A stretch of 37,267 nucleotides of DNA from JBFMAI01 sp964462635 (GTDB lineage Bacteria; Planctomycetota; Phycisphaerae; UBA1845; Fen-1342): positions 1 to 37,267 of the forward strand of contig CAYWYJ010000026.1 of the NCBI GenBank assembly GCA_964462635.1, in the 5' to 3' direction. The notes under the pieces are model-generated. The model was not told the DNA's origin, did no database searches, and worked only from the letters and a program-made list of their open reading frames with translations. Numbering within the stretch: the first letter of the stretch is position 1; each line of letters opens with the position of its first letter. This document shows positions 1-6,721 of this stretch, in pieces. The translations under genes and the position numbers were made by a program.

Positions 1-632
1 CCCTGCCCGCTGGCGGCCCGGTCGAAGTACCGCATCGCCGTCGGCAACAGCAGCCCCCCTTCCAGGGATTGCGTCGAAGTGCCCGCCAGCGCGCTGACCT
101 GCAAGTCGAACCGCAGGCCCTTGCGCGCTCCGGGCGGCACCACCCCCGTCACTTCCACCACCGCCGTGTCGAGCGAGTCGATCAGCTCGCCCGGGGACGG
201 GGCGCGTCGGCGCTGCGGCGAGCCCTGCGGGCCCATCTCCTTGCTGAGGTTCTCGACCAGGTACTCCCGGATCACGCTGGGGCAATCGCTGCTGCCGCGA
301 CCGTTCAACCCGACCACCAGGCCGAAGCCGCGCAACGGCTGCACCTGCACGTTGGCCGGAATGGTCTCCGCCCCGACCGTCCCCGCCCACAACGGGTCGT
401 TCAGACGCGCCGAGCGCGGCGCCGGCGGGGGCTCGGGCGGCGGCCCCTTGCGACCCCAGCCTTCGCAGCCGCTCAACAGCACCAGGGCCGTGACCCCGAT
501 CGCCAGGCGGCACGCGGCACGCCGCCCCGCGGCCGGAGTGTGCCGCGACCTGTCGTTGCGGCCGCGCGCTCCGCACGCGGCCCGGCGTGGAACGCCGCCG
601 AGAGGTAAGCAGGGGGTCGTGCCGCGCGGCAT
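1..632 (-). CDS. FlgI-like (flagellar P-ring family) lipoprotein, N-terminal part, runs off the left edge
   Basis: Translating the minus strand from the ATG at 632-630 gives an open frame to base 1 (about 210 residues seen). AGGAG lies 6 nt before this ATG, which fixes the start. An Arg-rich n-region and hydrophobic stretch lead to the lipobox LLSGC with the lipidated Cys at residue 56. The region after it has FlgI hallmarks: a segment reading RGFGLVVGLNGRGSSD, then VVEVTGVVPPGARKG and DLQVSALAGT, followed by LEGGLLLPTAM, which match the FlgI pattern of G-L-V-x-G-L-N-G-x-G-D and P-P-x-A-R-K-G. In FlgI proteins these belong to the periplasmic P-ring around the flagellar rod. Here the protein is a lipoprotein with a long basic leader and a Pro-rich linker, and no other flagellar gene is in the window, so it may be a P-ring homologue with another role. 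The C-terminal half is not visible. Confidence 0.75.
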   Translation of the reverse strand, partial: MPRGTTPCLPLGGVPRRAACGARGRNDRSRHTPAAGRRAACRLAIGVTALVLLSGCEGWGRKGPPPEPPPAPRSARLNDPLWAGTVGAETIPANVQVQPLRGFGLVVGLNGRGSSDCPSVIREYLVENLSKEMGPQGSPQRRRAPSPGELIDSLDTAVVEVTGVVPPGARKGLRFDLQVSALAGTSTQSLEGGLLLPTAMRYFDRAASGQ

Positions 633-674
633 CGTCGGCTCCTGAGGTCCCGCCGGGGCTGTCACAGCGCCGCT

Positions 675-805
675 CAGAACCCCGCACGCGTGCGCGGGGG
701 CTGCAGCTCATCAGAACCCCGCACGCGAGTGCGGGGACACGGCCGGCCAGTATCCCGCACGCCAGTGCGGGGCCACACGGCCCACCACTTGCGTGGTGGG
801 TTCTG
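675..805. repeat. Cluster of four short hairpins with a repeated 16-nt head
   Basis: CAGAACCCCGCACGCG occurs exactly at 675-690 and 712-727, and a diverged copy (CAGTATCCCGCACGCC) at 748-763, so units are spaced 37 and 36 nt. Each unit folds on itself. The second, at 717-736, is a perfect 8-bp stem on a GCGA loop; the third, at 754-771, is a 7-bp stem on GCCA; the first has a 6-bp outer stem with a mismatch inside. A fourth hairpin of different sequence, CCCACCAC-TTGC-GTGGTGGG, sits at 781-800 and runs into GGGTTCTG (798-805), the reverse complement of the opening CAGAACCC. The cluster lies between the divergent FlgI-like gene and ispD. It could be a dispersed palindromic element or structured leader; I cannot tell which. 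Confidence 0.7.
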
Positions 806-937
806 TTAGCGGGTCGTAGTATAGCTTCGGCCGCGCGCCGGGGGTATGAACCGGCGGCCGGCTTGACCCGGGCCGACGGCGGCGGCATCGTACGGCCCGG
901 AACGACGCGGCCCGCCGCGGCCGCGCAGGAGCACACC

Positions 938-1669
938 ATGGCCAAGGTAGCGGTGATCTTGCCGGCGGCCGGCGCGGGGGAGCGCTTCGGCGGGAAGGTG
1001 AAGAAGCCGTTCGCGTTGCTGGACAACCGCCCGATCTTCATTCGCGCGCTGGAGCTGTTCATCAACCGCGACGACGTGTGCCAGAGCATCCTGACCGTCG
1101 CACCGGACGACTACGACGTCGTCCGCGAGAAGTACGCCGCCAACATCATGATTATGGGCCTGAAGCTCGTGAAAGGCGGCGCGCAACGGTGGGAGTCGGT
1201 GCGCAACGCTCTGGCGGCCGTCGATGACGCGGCCGACCTTGTTTGTGTCCACGACGCCGTTCGCCCGTGCGTGCTCGAATCCTGGATCGACCAGGTCTTT
1301 GCCGAGGCGACCAAGTGCGGCGCCGCGATCCTGGCCGCGCCGCTCACCGGGACCATCAAACGTGTCAGCGGGGCGGGCGTCATCGACGCGACCGTCCCGC
1401 GCGCGGGCCTCTACGAGGCCCAGACGCCGCAAGTGTTCAAGAAGGAGCTCCTGCGGCAGGCTTACACGGAAATGCCGGCGGACTTCCAGCCGACCGACGA
1501 CGCCCAGCTCGTGGAGCGGTTGGGGCACCCCGTCAGCATCGTGCCCACCGACCAGCGCAATGTGAAGGTGACGACGCCGGGCGACATGTCGTTGGCCGCG
1601 GTGCTCGTGAAGGAGATGGGGCGCAAGGCCAAGCCGAGCCTGGGCGCGTTCGAGGAGGCCCAGTGGTAA
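938..1669 (+). CDS. ispD: 2-C-methyl-D-erythritol 4-phosphate cytidylyltransferase (MEP pathway)
   Basis: This 243-residue protein transfers CMP from CTP to MEP, the third step of the non-mevalonate isoprenoid pathway, in the cytoplasm. The nucleotide-binding loop LPAAGAGERFGGKVKKPF (residues 8-25) carries the conserved Arg and Lys. VHDAVRPC (104-111) matches the VHDAARPC signature, AQTPQ (161-165) and TDDA (186-189) follow, and NVKVTTPGDM (208-217) holds the C-terminal Lys that binds MEP. Length is normal for stand-alone IspD. The frame is open upstream to 587, but the ATG at 938 has AGGAG 6 nt before it and begins exactly at the family start (MAKVAVILPAAG). No ispF is fused or adjacent. The gene is divergent from the FlgI-like gene, and the next gene begins 114 nt downstream. 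Confidence 0.93.
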   Translation: MAKVAVILPAAGAGERFGGKVKKPFALLDNRPIFIRALELFINRDDVCQSILTVAPDDYDVVREKYAANIMIMGLKLVKGGAQRWESVRNALAAVDDAADLVCVHDAVRPCVLESWIDQVFAEATKCGAAILAAPLTGTIKRVSGAGVIDATVPRAGLYEAQTPQVFKKELLRQAYTEMPADFQPTDDAQLVERLGHPVSIVPTDQRNVKVTTPGDMSLAAVLVKEMGRKAKPSLGAFEEAQW

Positions 1670-1783
1670 ACCGTGGCTTCAGCCGCTAAACTATATATTG
1701 GGCGAGTGTAGCGTCGGTCGCTACGGCCGTATTCGAGTCGCGCCGGGCGCCCTCACGACGCCCCCCTGAGTCTGGCAGGCCTG

Positions 1784-2701
1784 ATGACGTTGGACGGCTG
1801 GCATCGTGCGACGCGGGGAAAGAGGCTCGGGGTACGCGGGGTTCCGCTCGTCCTCATCCTGGTCGCCGCGGTCGGCTGTGATCCCGCTACGGTGGCGCTG
1901 TGGAACCCGGTTCCGCCGCCGGCGCGGGCCGCGGCGCCCCCGGCGCCCGCCGACCCCCCGCTCGCGCTCGTGCCGACCGGGCCCGACACCTATGGGGCCG
2001 CGCCCGCGGTGCAGCGGCTGGACGTCGTCCTGAACGTGCTGCACGTGCGCGTGCCGCGGGCGGCGCGGGGCCAGGCCCAACCCGTGTGGAACCACCTGCG
2101 CGAAGACGTCGTGGACGCGGCCCTGGGGGAGCGCCTGGCCCGCAACGGCTTGCGGATCGGGGTCGGGGCGGCCTCCGCCTGGAGCGCGGTAAAGACGGCC
2201 CTGGACGCGATTGACGGGGCCCAGGCGGCGGCGCTCGATCCGGTGCGCGTGCCGGCGGGCTATCCGTTGGCCCTCGAACTCGACACGCGGCCCCGCGAGC
2301 AGACGCTGTTCTTCGTGGCCGACGACGGCGTGCTCACCGGCGAAACCTGGCCCCACAGCCGCAACGTCCTGCGCGTCCACTACGAGCTGAACCTGGAGCA
2401 TCCCGAGACCGTCCGCCTGGTGGTCGTGCCCGAAGTGCGGCAGCGGCTCGAGGGGTGGCGGTGGGTCCGCAGCGAGGCGGGACTGGCCCAGGTGCCGCAG
2501 TACGGCGGGCGGGCCTTCGGGGCCGCCGGCTTCGCCCTGGACCTTGCGCCGGGGCAGTTTCTGATGGTGGCCCCCGGCGAGCAGGCCGACACGTACGGCC
2601 TGGTCGGCGGGGCCTTTCTGACTTGCGAGGACCAGGAGCAGCGGACGGACTCGTACGTTTTTCTCCGCGCGGACGTGAACCATGTGGCCCAGCACCGCTA
2701 G
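1784..2701 (+). CDS. Uncharacterised lipoprotein upstream of a histidine kinase
   Basis: I do not recognise a family. The 305-residue product has a basic n-region, a hydrophobic segment and the lipobox AAVGC (Cys 32), followed by a Pro/Ala-rich linker of about 30 residues, so the body should sit in the periplasm on a lipid anchor. The mature part (about residues 70-305) is a mix of strand-like stretches (LDVVLNVLHVRVP, HPETVRLVVVPEV) without visible catalytic motifs. Its 3' end overlaps the start of the histidine kinase by 20 nt in another frame, so the two are probably translated together, and a role in sensing or in the same envelope process is possible. The start is uncertain because only a weak AGG precedes the ATG. 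An AT-rich TATATT at 1694-1699 in the upstream gap could be a -10 element, but no good -35 accompanies it. Confidence 0.7.
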   Translation: MTLDGWHRATRGKRLGVRGVPLVLILVAAVGCDPATVALWNPVPPPARAAAPPAPADPPLALVPTGPDTYGAAPAVQRLDVVLNVLHVRVPRAARGQAQPVWNHLREDVVDAALGERLARNGLRIGVGAASAWSAVKTALDAIDGAQAAALDPVRVPAGYPLALELDTRPREQTLFFVADDGVLTGETWPHSRNVLRVHYELNLEHPETVRLVVVPEVRQRLEGWRWVRSEAGLAQVPQYGGRAFGAAGFALDLAPGQFLMVAPGEQADTYGLVGGAFLTCEDQEQRTDSYVFLRADVNHVAQHR

Positions 2702-3791
2702 CCCATCCACCACCCCGGGACGGCTCGATCCCGCGTACCTGGAGAGCCTCTTCCTGGGCGCGGGGTTCGCCATCATCGCGTGCCAGGCCGACGGCGACGT
2801 GGTCGCCGGGAACCCGGCCGCGACGAAGCTGTTCCGCGCCGGCGGACGACCGCTCGGCGGGCCGGTCAGCGCCCTGTTTCCCGAGTCCGACCGCCAGGCC
2901 GTCGAGGAGTCGCTCGAAACCGTCCGCACCACGCTCGAGCCGGTCGAGTACCGCACGCGGCTGGGCGGCACGGAGAGCGACCCGCTGGAGTTCGCCGTCT
3001 GGTTCATGCCCGTGCTCGAGGCCGACGGCACGCTGCGCGGCATCTCGCTGTGGTTCCGCGACATCACCGAGCGCATGCGCCTGCGCCGCACCCTGAAGGA
3101 ACGCGAGCGCCTCGCCTCGCTCGGCAGCCTGGCCCGCGGCATCGCCCACCACTACAACAACCTCCTGTGCTGCATCGCCACCAGCGTCGAGTACGCGATC
3201 CACATGAACACGACGTCCGCGATGCGGCGGGCACTCCAACGCACCGCCGACGCGGTCGGGCGCGCGGCGCACATCACCCGGCAGTTGCTGACGTTTGCCC
3301 AGGCCGATCACCTCGAGGGCGACCTGGCCGACTTCGCGGAAGTCGTGCTGTACTTCTGCGACGAAGAGGAGGCCAATCTCGCCCACCACCATATTCAACT
3401 GGTGGTGAACTGGCAGGTCCTGCCGACCGTGCCCGTGCGGCGTGACCAGATGCTCGTCATCCTCCACAACGTCGTGGACAACGCCCGCGAGGCCATGCCC
3501 AGCGGCGGGACCCTCACGATCACCCTCGCCCGCCGCGACGAGAACAGCGTCTGCCTTACGGTCACCGACACCGGGCCCGGTATCGACCCGCGGTACATGG
3601 AACGTGTCTTCGAGCCCTTCTTCACCACCAAGGGCGAACTCGGCTGCGGGACCGGCCGCAACGCCGGCATGGGCCTGGCCGTCGTCCACGGGCTGGTCGG
3701 CGAGATGCGCGGGACGATCACGGCGTCCAATGTCCCCGGCAGCGGGGCCCGCTTCGACATCATCCTGCCGATCCGCCGGGAACTCGTCTGA
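2682..3791 (+). CDS. PAS-domain sensor histidine kinase, soluble, orphan
   Basis: The 369-residue protein has no signal peptide or membrane segment. A PAS-like sensor covers roughly residues 18-130, ending in the typical SLWFRDITER. The dimerisation/phosphoacceptor helix at 144-162 reads LASLGSLARGIAHHYNNLL; His156 corresponds to the phosphorylated His of the GIAHDFNN class, with HY in place of DF. The ATPase domain shows the N box (NVVDNAREAM, 263-272), G1 (DTGPGI, 296-301), F box (FEPFFTTK, 310-317) and a G2 box reading GTGRNAGMGLAVV. It would autophosphorylate and pass phosphate to a response regulator, but none lies beside it. The ATG overlaps the preceding lipoprotein gene by 20 nt, which suggests coupling to it. 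A separate Hpt protein at 32346 is the only other phosphorelay part in the window; a link between them is inference. Confidence 0.88.
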   Translation: MWPSTASPSTTPGRLDPAYLESLFLGAGFAIIACQADGDVVAGNPAATKLFRAGGRPLGGPVSALFPESDRQAVEESLETVRTTLEPVEYRTRLGGTESDPLEFAVWFMPVLEADGTLRGISLWFRDITERMRLRRTLKERERLASLGSLARGIAHHYNNLLCCIATSVEYAIHMNTTSAMRRALQRTADAVGRAAHITRQLLTFAQADHLEGDLADFAEVVLYFCDEEEANLAHHHIQLVVNWQVLPTVPVRRDQMLVILHNVVDNAREAMPSGGTLTITLARRDENSVCLTVTDTGPGIDPRYMERVFEPFFTTKGELGCGTGRNAGMGLAVVHGLVGEMRGTITASNVPGSGARFDIILPIRRELV

Positions 3792-3863
3792 GAACCCCAC
3801 CCGCTTGCCCCGCCCCGTTGCGTGGCAAGAGAATCCTGACGCCCCGGTTGTTCTCACTCGTCG

Positions 3864-3910
3864 GGTGGCATGGTCGCGGGCCGGTGGCATGGCCGCGGCC
3901 TTGAGCGGCC
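3864..3910. repeat. Tandem GGTGGCATGG repeat with a hairpin
   Basis: GGTGGCATGGTCGCGG (3864-3879) is repeated with one change as GGTGGCATGGCCGCGG (3883-3898), a 19-nt period. The second copy enters a hairpin, GGCCGC (3891-3896), an 8-nt loop, then GCGGCC (3905-3910). It lies in the 171-nt gap between the convergent histidine kinase and lipoprotein genes, where it could end transcription from either side, though there is no T-tract. It looks like a dispersed GC-rich element; a related short phrase (CCGTGGCTTCAGCCGC) stands just after ispD near 1671. Confidence 0.5.
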
Positions 3911-3962
3911 AAGCCCTCTCCCCGGATCCCGGGGACCGGGCCACGTCACCACCGAACCGGCG

Positions 3963-5096
3963 TCACTCCGCCAGCAACGGACGCAACTGCTCGAGGGCCT
4001 TGACTTCGCCGGCGGGCGAGTCCTTCTTCTCGGCCCGCGCGCGGAGGTAACGCTGAAACCGCTTGGACAGCCGCTCCGCTTCCAACGCCTTGACCGCCTG
4101 CGCCCATAGGTCCCAGTGCCGGTCGGTCCGCAGCCGCCCCTTGGTGTGCAGCGTCAGCAACTGGTTCTCGATGTACGCCGACGCGCGGAATGCAATCCGC
4201 GGCCGGCGGTCCAGCAGCGTGCGGTAGACAATGAGAAGTCGGCACACGAGGTCGTCGTTGAGCCGGTCGTCCTTCTGCTTGACCGACGCGGCCCGCTCGG
4301 CGTCGCGCAGGCGTTCGAGGAGTTCGCTCGGCCGCACCGGCGGATCGGCTTGCAGCAACGCCCGCAACGCCGCGACGGCCTTGTCATAACTCTCGGATTG
4401 CGCTTCCGGAGGCACTGCGCCCTTGTTCTCGATCTCAAATAGTCTCCAACTGGCCAGTTCGCCCCACTGCTGAAGACAACTGCGAAGGACTACTCTGCGC
4501 ATGGCAGGAGAGTCGATCGCGTCAACCCACTCAACCGCATCGGTCAACAACGCGTCCGCCAATTCCGCCGTTTCCGATTCGTCATTCGCGGCGCGACGGA
4601 GTACTCCTGCAATCAGCGCTTGACTGGGCGGCGAATGCTGACCGCCGCCTGCATCAATGTACGCGCGCAACCCCGCGAGTAGCCGATCACGCGCTGGTCG
4701 GGCGAGCATATCGTCCGGCCACTGCACGACTTCGCCGATCAGGTCAATCACGAAGTCCTGCAACGCGCCGTTCAGAGACGGATGGCCCACGTCAACCCAC
4801 AACTCGGCGACGAGCTGGTCCGCCAGGCGCGCATCGACCACGACCTCAGGGCCACCGAACGTCTGGAGAAGGTTGTTCGTCCGGGCCCGGAATTCGTTCC
4901 AGGCGAGTGCATGTTCGGGATCTTCAGACAGGGGCTTCGCGTTCTTCGCTCGGTCGTCGGATAGAGCCTCGTATTCCGCCTTCGTGCGGGGGACAGGGTC
5001 CCTGGCTGGAAGAAGTTGCCCCGGCTGCCCGCAGGCGACCGTTGCGACGGCCACGCAAATGAACGACAGGGTGTCGCACATGTGCCTATACTTCAT
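3963..5096 (-). CDS. Uncharacterised lipoprotein of the Cys-rich gene module
   Basis: The 377-residue product begins with a short signal and the lipobox TVACG (Cys 22), so it should be a periplasmic lipid-anchored protein. The mature body looks almost wholly helical, with many Leu, Ala, Arg and Glu, paired helices (for example around LLERLRDAERAASVKQ and KALEAERLSKRFQRYLRARAEKK), and no catalytic motif that I can name. The ATG at 5096 has GGAG 9 nt upstream. The gene lies 33 nt after the Cys-rich secreted protein gene on the same strand, so the two form an operon. Base composition and codon use are visibly less GC-rich than in neighbours (60 bases at 4501-4560 hold 37 G/C), which hints at transfer or weaker selection. 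The name stays at lipoprotein of unknown function. Confidence 0.75.
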   Translation of the reverse strand: MKYRHMCDTLSFICVAVATVACGQPGQLLPARDPVPRTKAEYEALSDDRAKNAKPLSEDPEHALAWNEFRARTNNLLQTFGGPEVVVDARLADQLVAELWVDVGHPSLNGALQDFVIDLIGEVVQWPDDMLARPARDRLLAGLRAYIDAGGGQHSPPSQALIAGVLRRAANDESETAELADALLTDAVEWVDAIDSPAMRRVVLRSCLQQWGELASWRLFEIENKGAVPPEAQSESYDKAVAALRALLQADPPVRPSELLERLRDAERAASVKQKDDRLNDDLVCRLLIVYRTLLDRRPRIAFRASAYIENQLLTLHTKGRLRTDRHWDLWAQAVKALEAERLSKRFQRYLRARAEKKDSPAGEVKALEQLRPLLAE

Positions 5097-5129
5097 CGGT
5101 GACTACTCCGAAGGGGACTGGCAACACAC

Positions 5130-5459
5130 TCACGGCTGCGGGATTGGGCTCCATGTCCACGAACACAAGTCCATGCACGACCAGTAGCTTTCCCCATGCA
5201 CTGAGAATGCAGCGCAGCATTGCTTGCACGACAGGTAGCTTTCCGTACACTTATTAGCGCACGCGTTGATGCACTGCCCAGGGTCGTCGCACGTCTTGCC
5301 CTGGAGCCCACGGGCATCACAGTGCTTGAATCCGTACACGTTTGACTCTTCCTCGGCCCAGGCGTGTCCCCGCAGGGTGAACGGCCTCAGCGCGACGACC
5401 AAGGTAACCAACCCGGCCCACCACATCACACGCGACAGCGAGAACGAACGATGTGTCAT
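5130..5459 (-). CDS. Small secreted protein with ten cysteines
   Basis: I recognise no family. From the ATG at 5459 the product is 109 residues. A signal peptide (about residues 1-34, hydrophobic WWAGLVTLVVAL, ending HAWA before EEES) precedes a mature part of about 75 residues with ten Cys: HC, TC, QC, AC, KC, SC, QCC, SC, LC in order. The even number, the CC pair and export suggest five disulphides formed outside the cytoplasm. The tail is WSPIPQP. The frame extends to 5489, but GGGAGGA sits just before 5459, so I prefer this start. It is the first gene of an operon with the lipoprotein at 3963-5096. It could be a structural surface protein, a metal-binding protein or a toxin-like peptide; the sequence does not decide. 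The local DNA is less GC-rich (32 of 60 bases at 5221-5280). Confidence 0.75.
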   Translation of the reverse strand: MTHRSFSLSRVMWWAGLVTLVVALRPFTLRGHAWAEEESNVYGFKHCDARGLQGKTCDDPGQCINACANKCTESYLSCKQCCAAFSVHGESYWSCMDLCSWTWSPIPQP

Positions 5460-5577
5460 CGGACTTCCTCCCAAGCTGCGGCAGCGCACGTCGCGCCCGG
5501 TCCCACAGACCCCGCGTCTGCTAGTCGCTTGAACTCCCGGCCGCGGTCATGCCCTATCCCCGCATCAACCTGAAGAG

Positions 5578-5607
5578 AGTTTACATCGTTTTTTTTTTTT
5601 TCGTCAA
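5578..5607 (-). promoter_or_regulatory. Candidate sigma-70 promoter with a 13-A spacer tract
   Basis: Read on the minus strand, TTGACG (5607-5602, five of six to TTGACA) is followed by an 18-nt spacer and TAAACT (5583-5578, four of six to TATAAT). Thirteen consecutive A fill the spacer (5601-5589 on the minus strand, 13 T on the plus strand). The ATG of the Cys-rich gene lies about 118 nt downstream. A homopolymer of this length is striking in such GC-rich DNA. Because it lies between -35 and -10, slipped-strand changes in its length would move the spacer toward or away from the 17-nt optimum. Confidence 0.5.
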
Positions 5608-5664
5608 GCGGATTCCCGCTTTTTCTCGGCGTGGGTGGGCATTCAGGATCGTGGGACGCCGGTC

Positions 5665-5700
5665 GGGAGGGCGAGCCTCCCGGCGAGCCGCGGCTCGCCG
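5665..5700. repeat. Two adjacent GC-rich hairpins, copy 1 of a dispersed element
   Basis: GGGAGG-GCGAG-CCTCCC (5665-5681) is followed at once by CGGCGAGC-CGCG-GCTCGCCG (5681-5700), giving 6-bp and 8-bp stems. A related sequence with the same GGGAGGGCGAG head and a GCCGAGCCGCG continuation occurs at 26375-26414. The element sits in the roughly 400-nt gap between the Cys-rich operon promoter and the small membrane protein gene. Nothing else that I can name lies in this gap apart from the promoter. Confidence 0.55.
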
Positions 5701-5896
5701 GGCCGGCAGGGTCGCCGCGGGAGACAGCCTCATCCTCCCAGGTCGCGCAACCGTGAATACCCGTTCAGGACGCAATCCCCCGCCGACGGTTCGCCGGCCG
5801 CGCGCGGTTCCGCTCATCGGCCACGCCACGGGGCGATCGGCCGGGCAGGGCTGCTCCCAACGGCGCTGCCCGAGTAGATTCCGGATACGTCAGCGA

Positions 5897-6130
5897 CTAC
5901 CCCACCCGCAGGACAAGCCAGTGCGCCCCGTAGAAAGCCAGGGCCAGCGCGGCCATCCCCAACAGGATGTTGACGAACGTGACAACCGTAGCTTTCGGCA
6001 TCTCGGCCGCCCGGCGGGCGCGCGTGGCCCGGTACACCGCCGCCACGCAAGCGAGCAGCGGCAACAGCATCCACAGCCGCCAGTGGTCCGGCAGTGGAAC
6101 GGGATGCACAAACAACCACCCGAGCAGCAT
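5897..6130 (-). CDS. Tiny two-helix membrane protein
   Basis: The ATG at 6130-6128 shares one base with the TGA of the upstream gene (TGATG on the minus strand), typical of translational coupling. The 77-residue product has a hydrophobic segment at about residues 18-33 (LWMLLPLLACVAAVYR), a basic cytoplasmic-looking loop (RATRARRAAEMPK), and a second segment at about 47-73 (VVTFVNILLGMAALALAFYG). The family is unknown to me. The overlap with the DUF6677-like gene suggests a partner subunit in the same membrane. A longer frame reaching to 6679 covers the DUF6677-like gene in the wrong frame and is not used. Confidence 0.65.
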   Translation of the reverse strand: MLLGWLFVHPVPLPDHWRLWMLLPLLACVAAVYRATRARRAAEMPKATVVTFVNILLGMAALALAFYGAHWLVLRVG

Positions 6131-6657
6131 CACCCTGCCTCCGTCCGGGCCGCCGCCAACTCGCGCTGAAACGTGGGCAGCCCGGTCTGGGCCCGGGACA
6201 CGGCGTCGAGAATGACCAGCAGGTTCAGGAGTCCGGCCGTCGCCAGGTAGATCTGCGCCACATCCGCCGCCGGGTAGTAGGACATGTACCCGGCGCGTGT
6301 GGCCGCCTCGAGGTAAGCGTTGTACTCGGCGGGAGAGCGCTGCGCATCGGGCACGTGCGACAAGCCGGCGCCGGCGAGCACGTTTCGCTCGACCGACTGG
6401 CTCACGACCAGACTGCCCAGCGTGTAGCCGCCGACCCCCATTTCCGCCAGAAACAGCCAGCGGTTCGTCCGCGGATTGACCGACGACAGCACGCCGCCGA
6501 ACGCCAGGCCGACCCAATACGGGAACGTGATGGCGACGAAGCAGACAATCGCCAAACCGCGGTGTCCGAGCCAGTAATGCCCGGCCCCGGGCAGCAGCCA
6601 GCTCAGGACGCCGGCGGCGACGGAACTGGCGGTCGTGTCGGTCCGGCTCTTGGTCAC
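6130..6657 (-). CDS. DUF6677-like multi-pass membrane protein
   Basis: The product has 175 residues. Its N-terminus reads SWLLPGAGHYWLGHRGLAI (residues 19-37), the pattern of TM2-like proteins in which GxGHxYLG precedes a hairpin, and hydrophobic segments follow at about 34-58 and 67-85, with another near 140-153 (IYLATAGLLNLLVILDAV). I associate this arrangement with the DUF6677 family common in planctomycetes; function unknown. The start is a GTG at 6657 with AGAGG 8 nt upstream. It lies 64 nt after the FmdB-type gene and overlaps the tiny membrane protein by one base, so three genes probably share one transcript. Assignment to the family is from memory and should be held loosely; a multi-pass membrane protein is certain. 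Confidence 0.75.
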   Translation of the reverse strand: MTKSRTDTTASSVAAGVLSWLLPGAGHYWLGHRGLAIVCFVAITFPYWVGLAFGGVLSSVNPRTNRWLFLAEMGVGGYTLGSLVVSQSVERNVLAGAGLSHVPDAQRSPAEYNAYLEAATRAGYMSYYPAADVAQIYLATAGLLNLLVILDAVSRAQTGLPTFQRELAAARTEAG

Positions 6658-6721
6658 GTCGGGAACCTCTGGCGGTCAAGCCGCAATACAGGCGAACCGT
6701 CCGCCTCGTCGCGGCGCGCGG

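Noticed and set aside
675..805. CRISPR array
   Set aside because: Only three related units, the fourth differs, the whole unit is palindromic with no unique spacers of constant length, and no cas gene is near.
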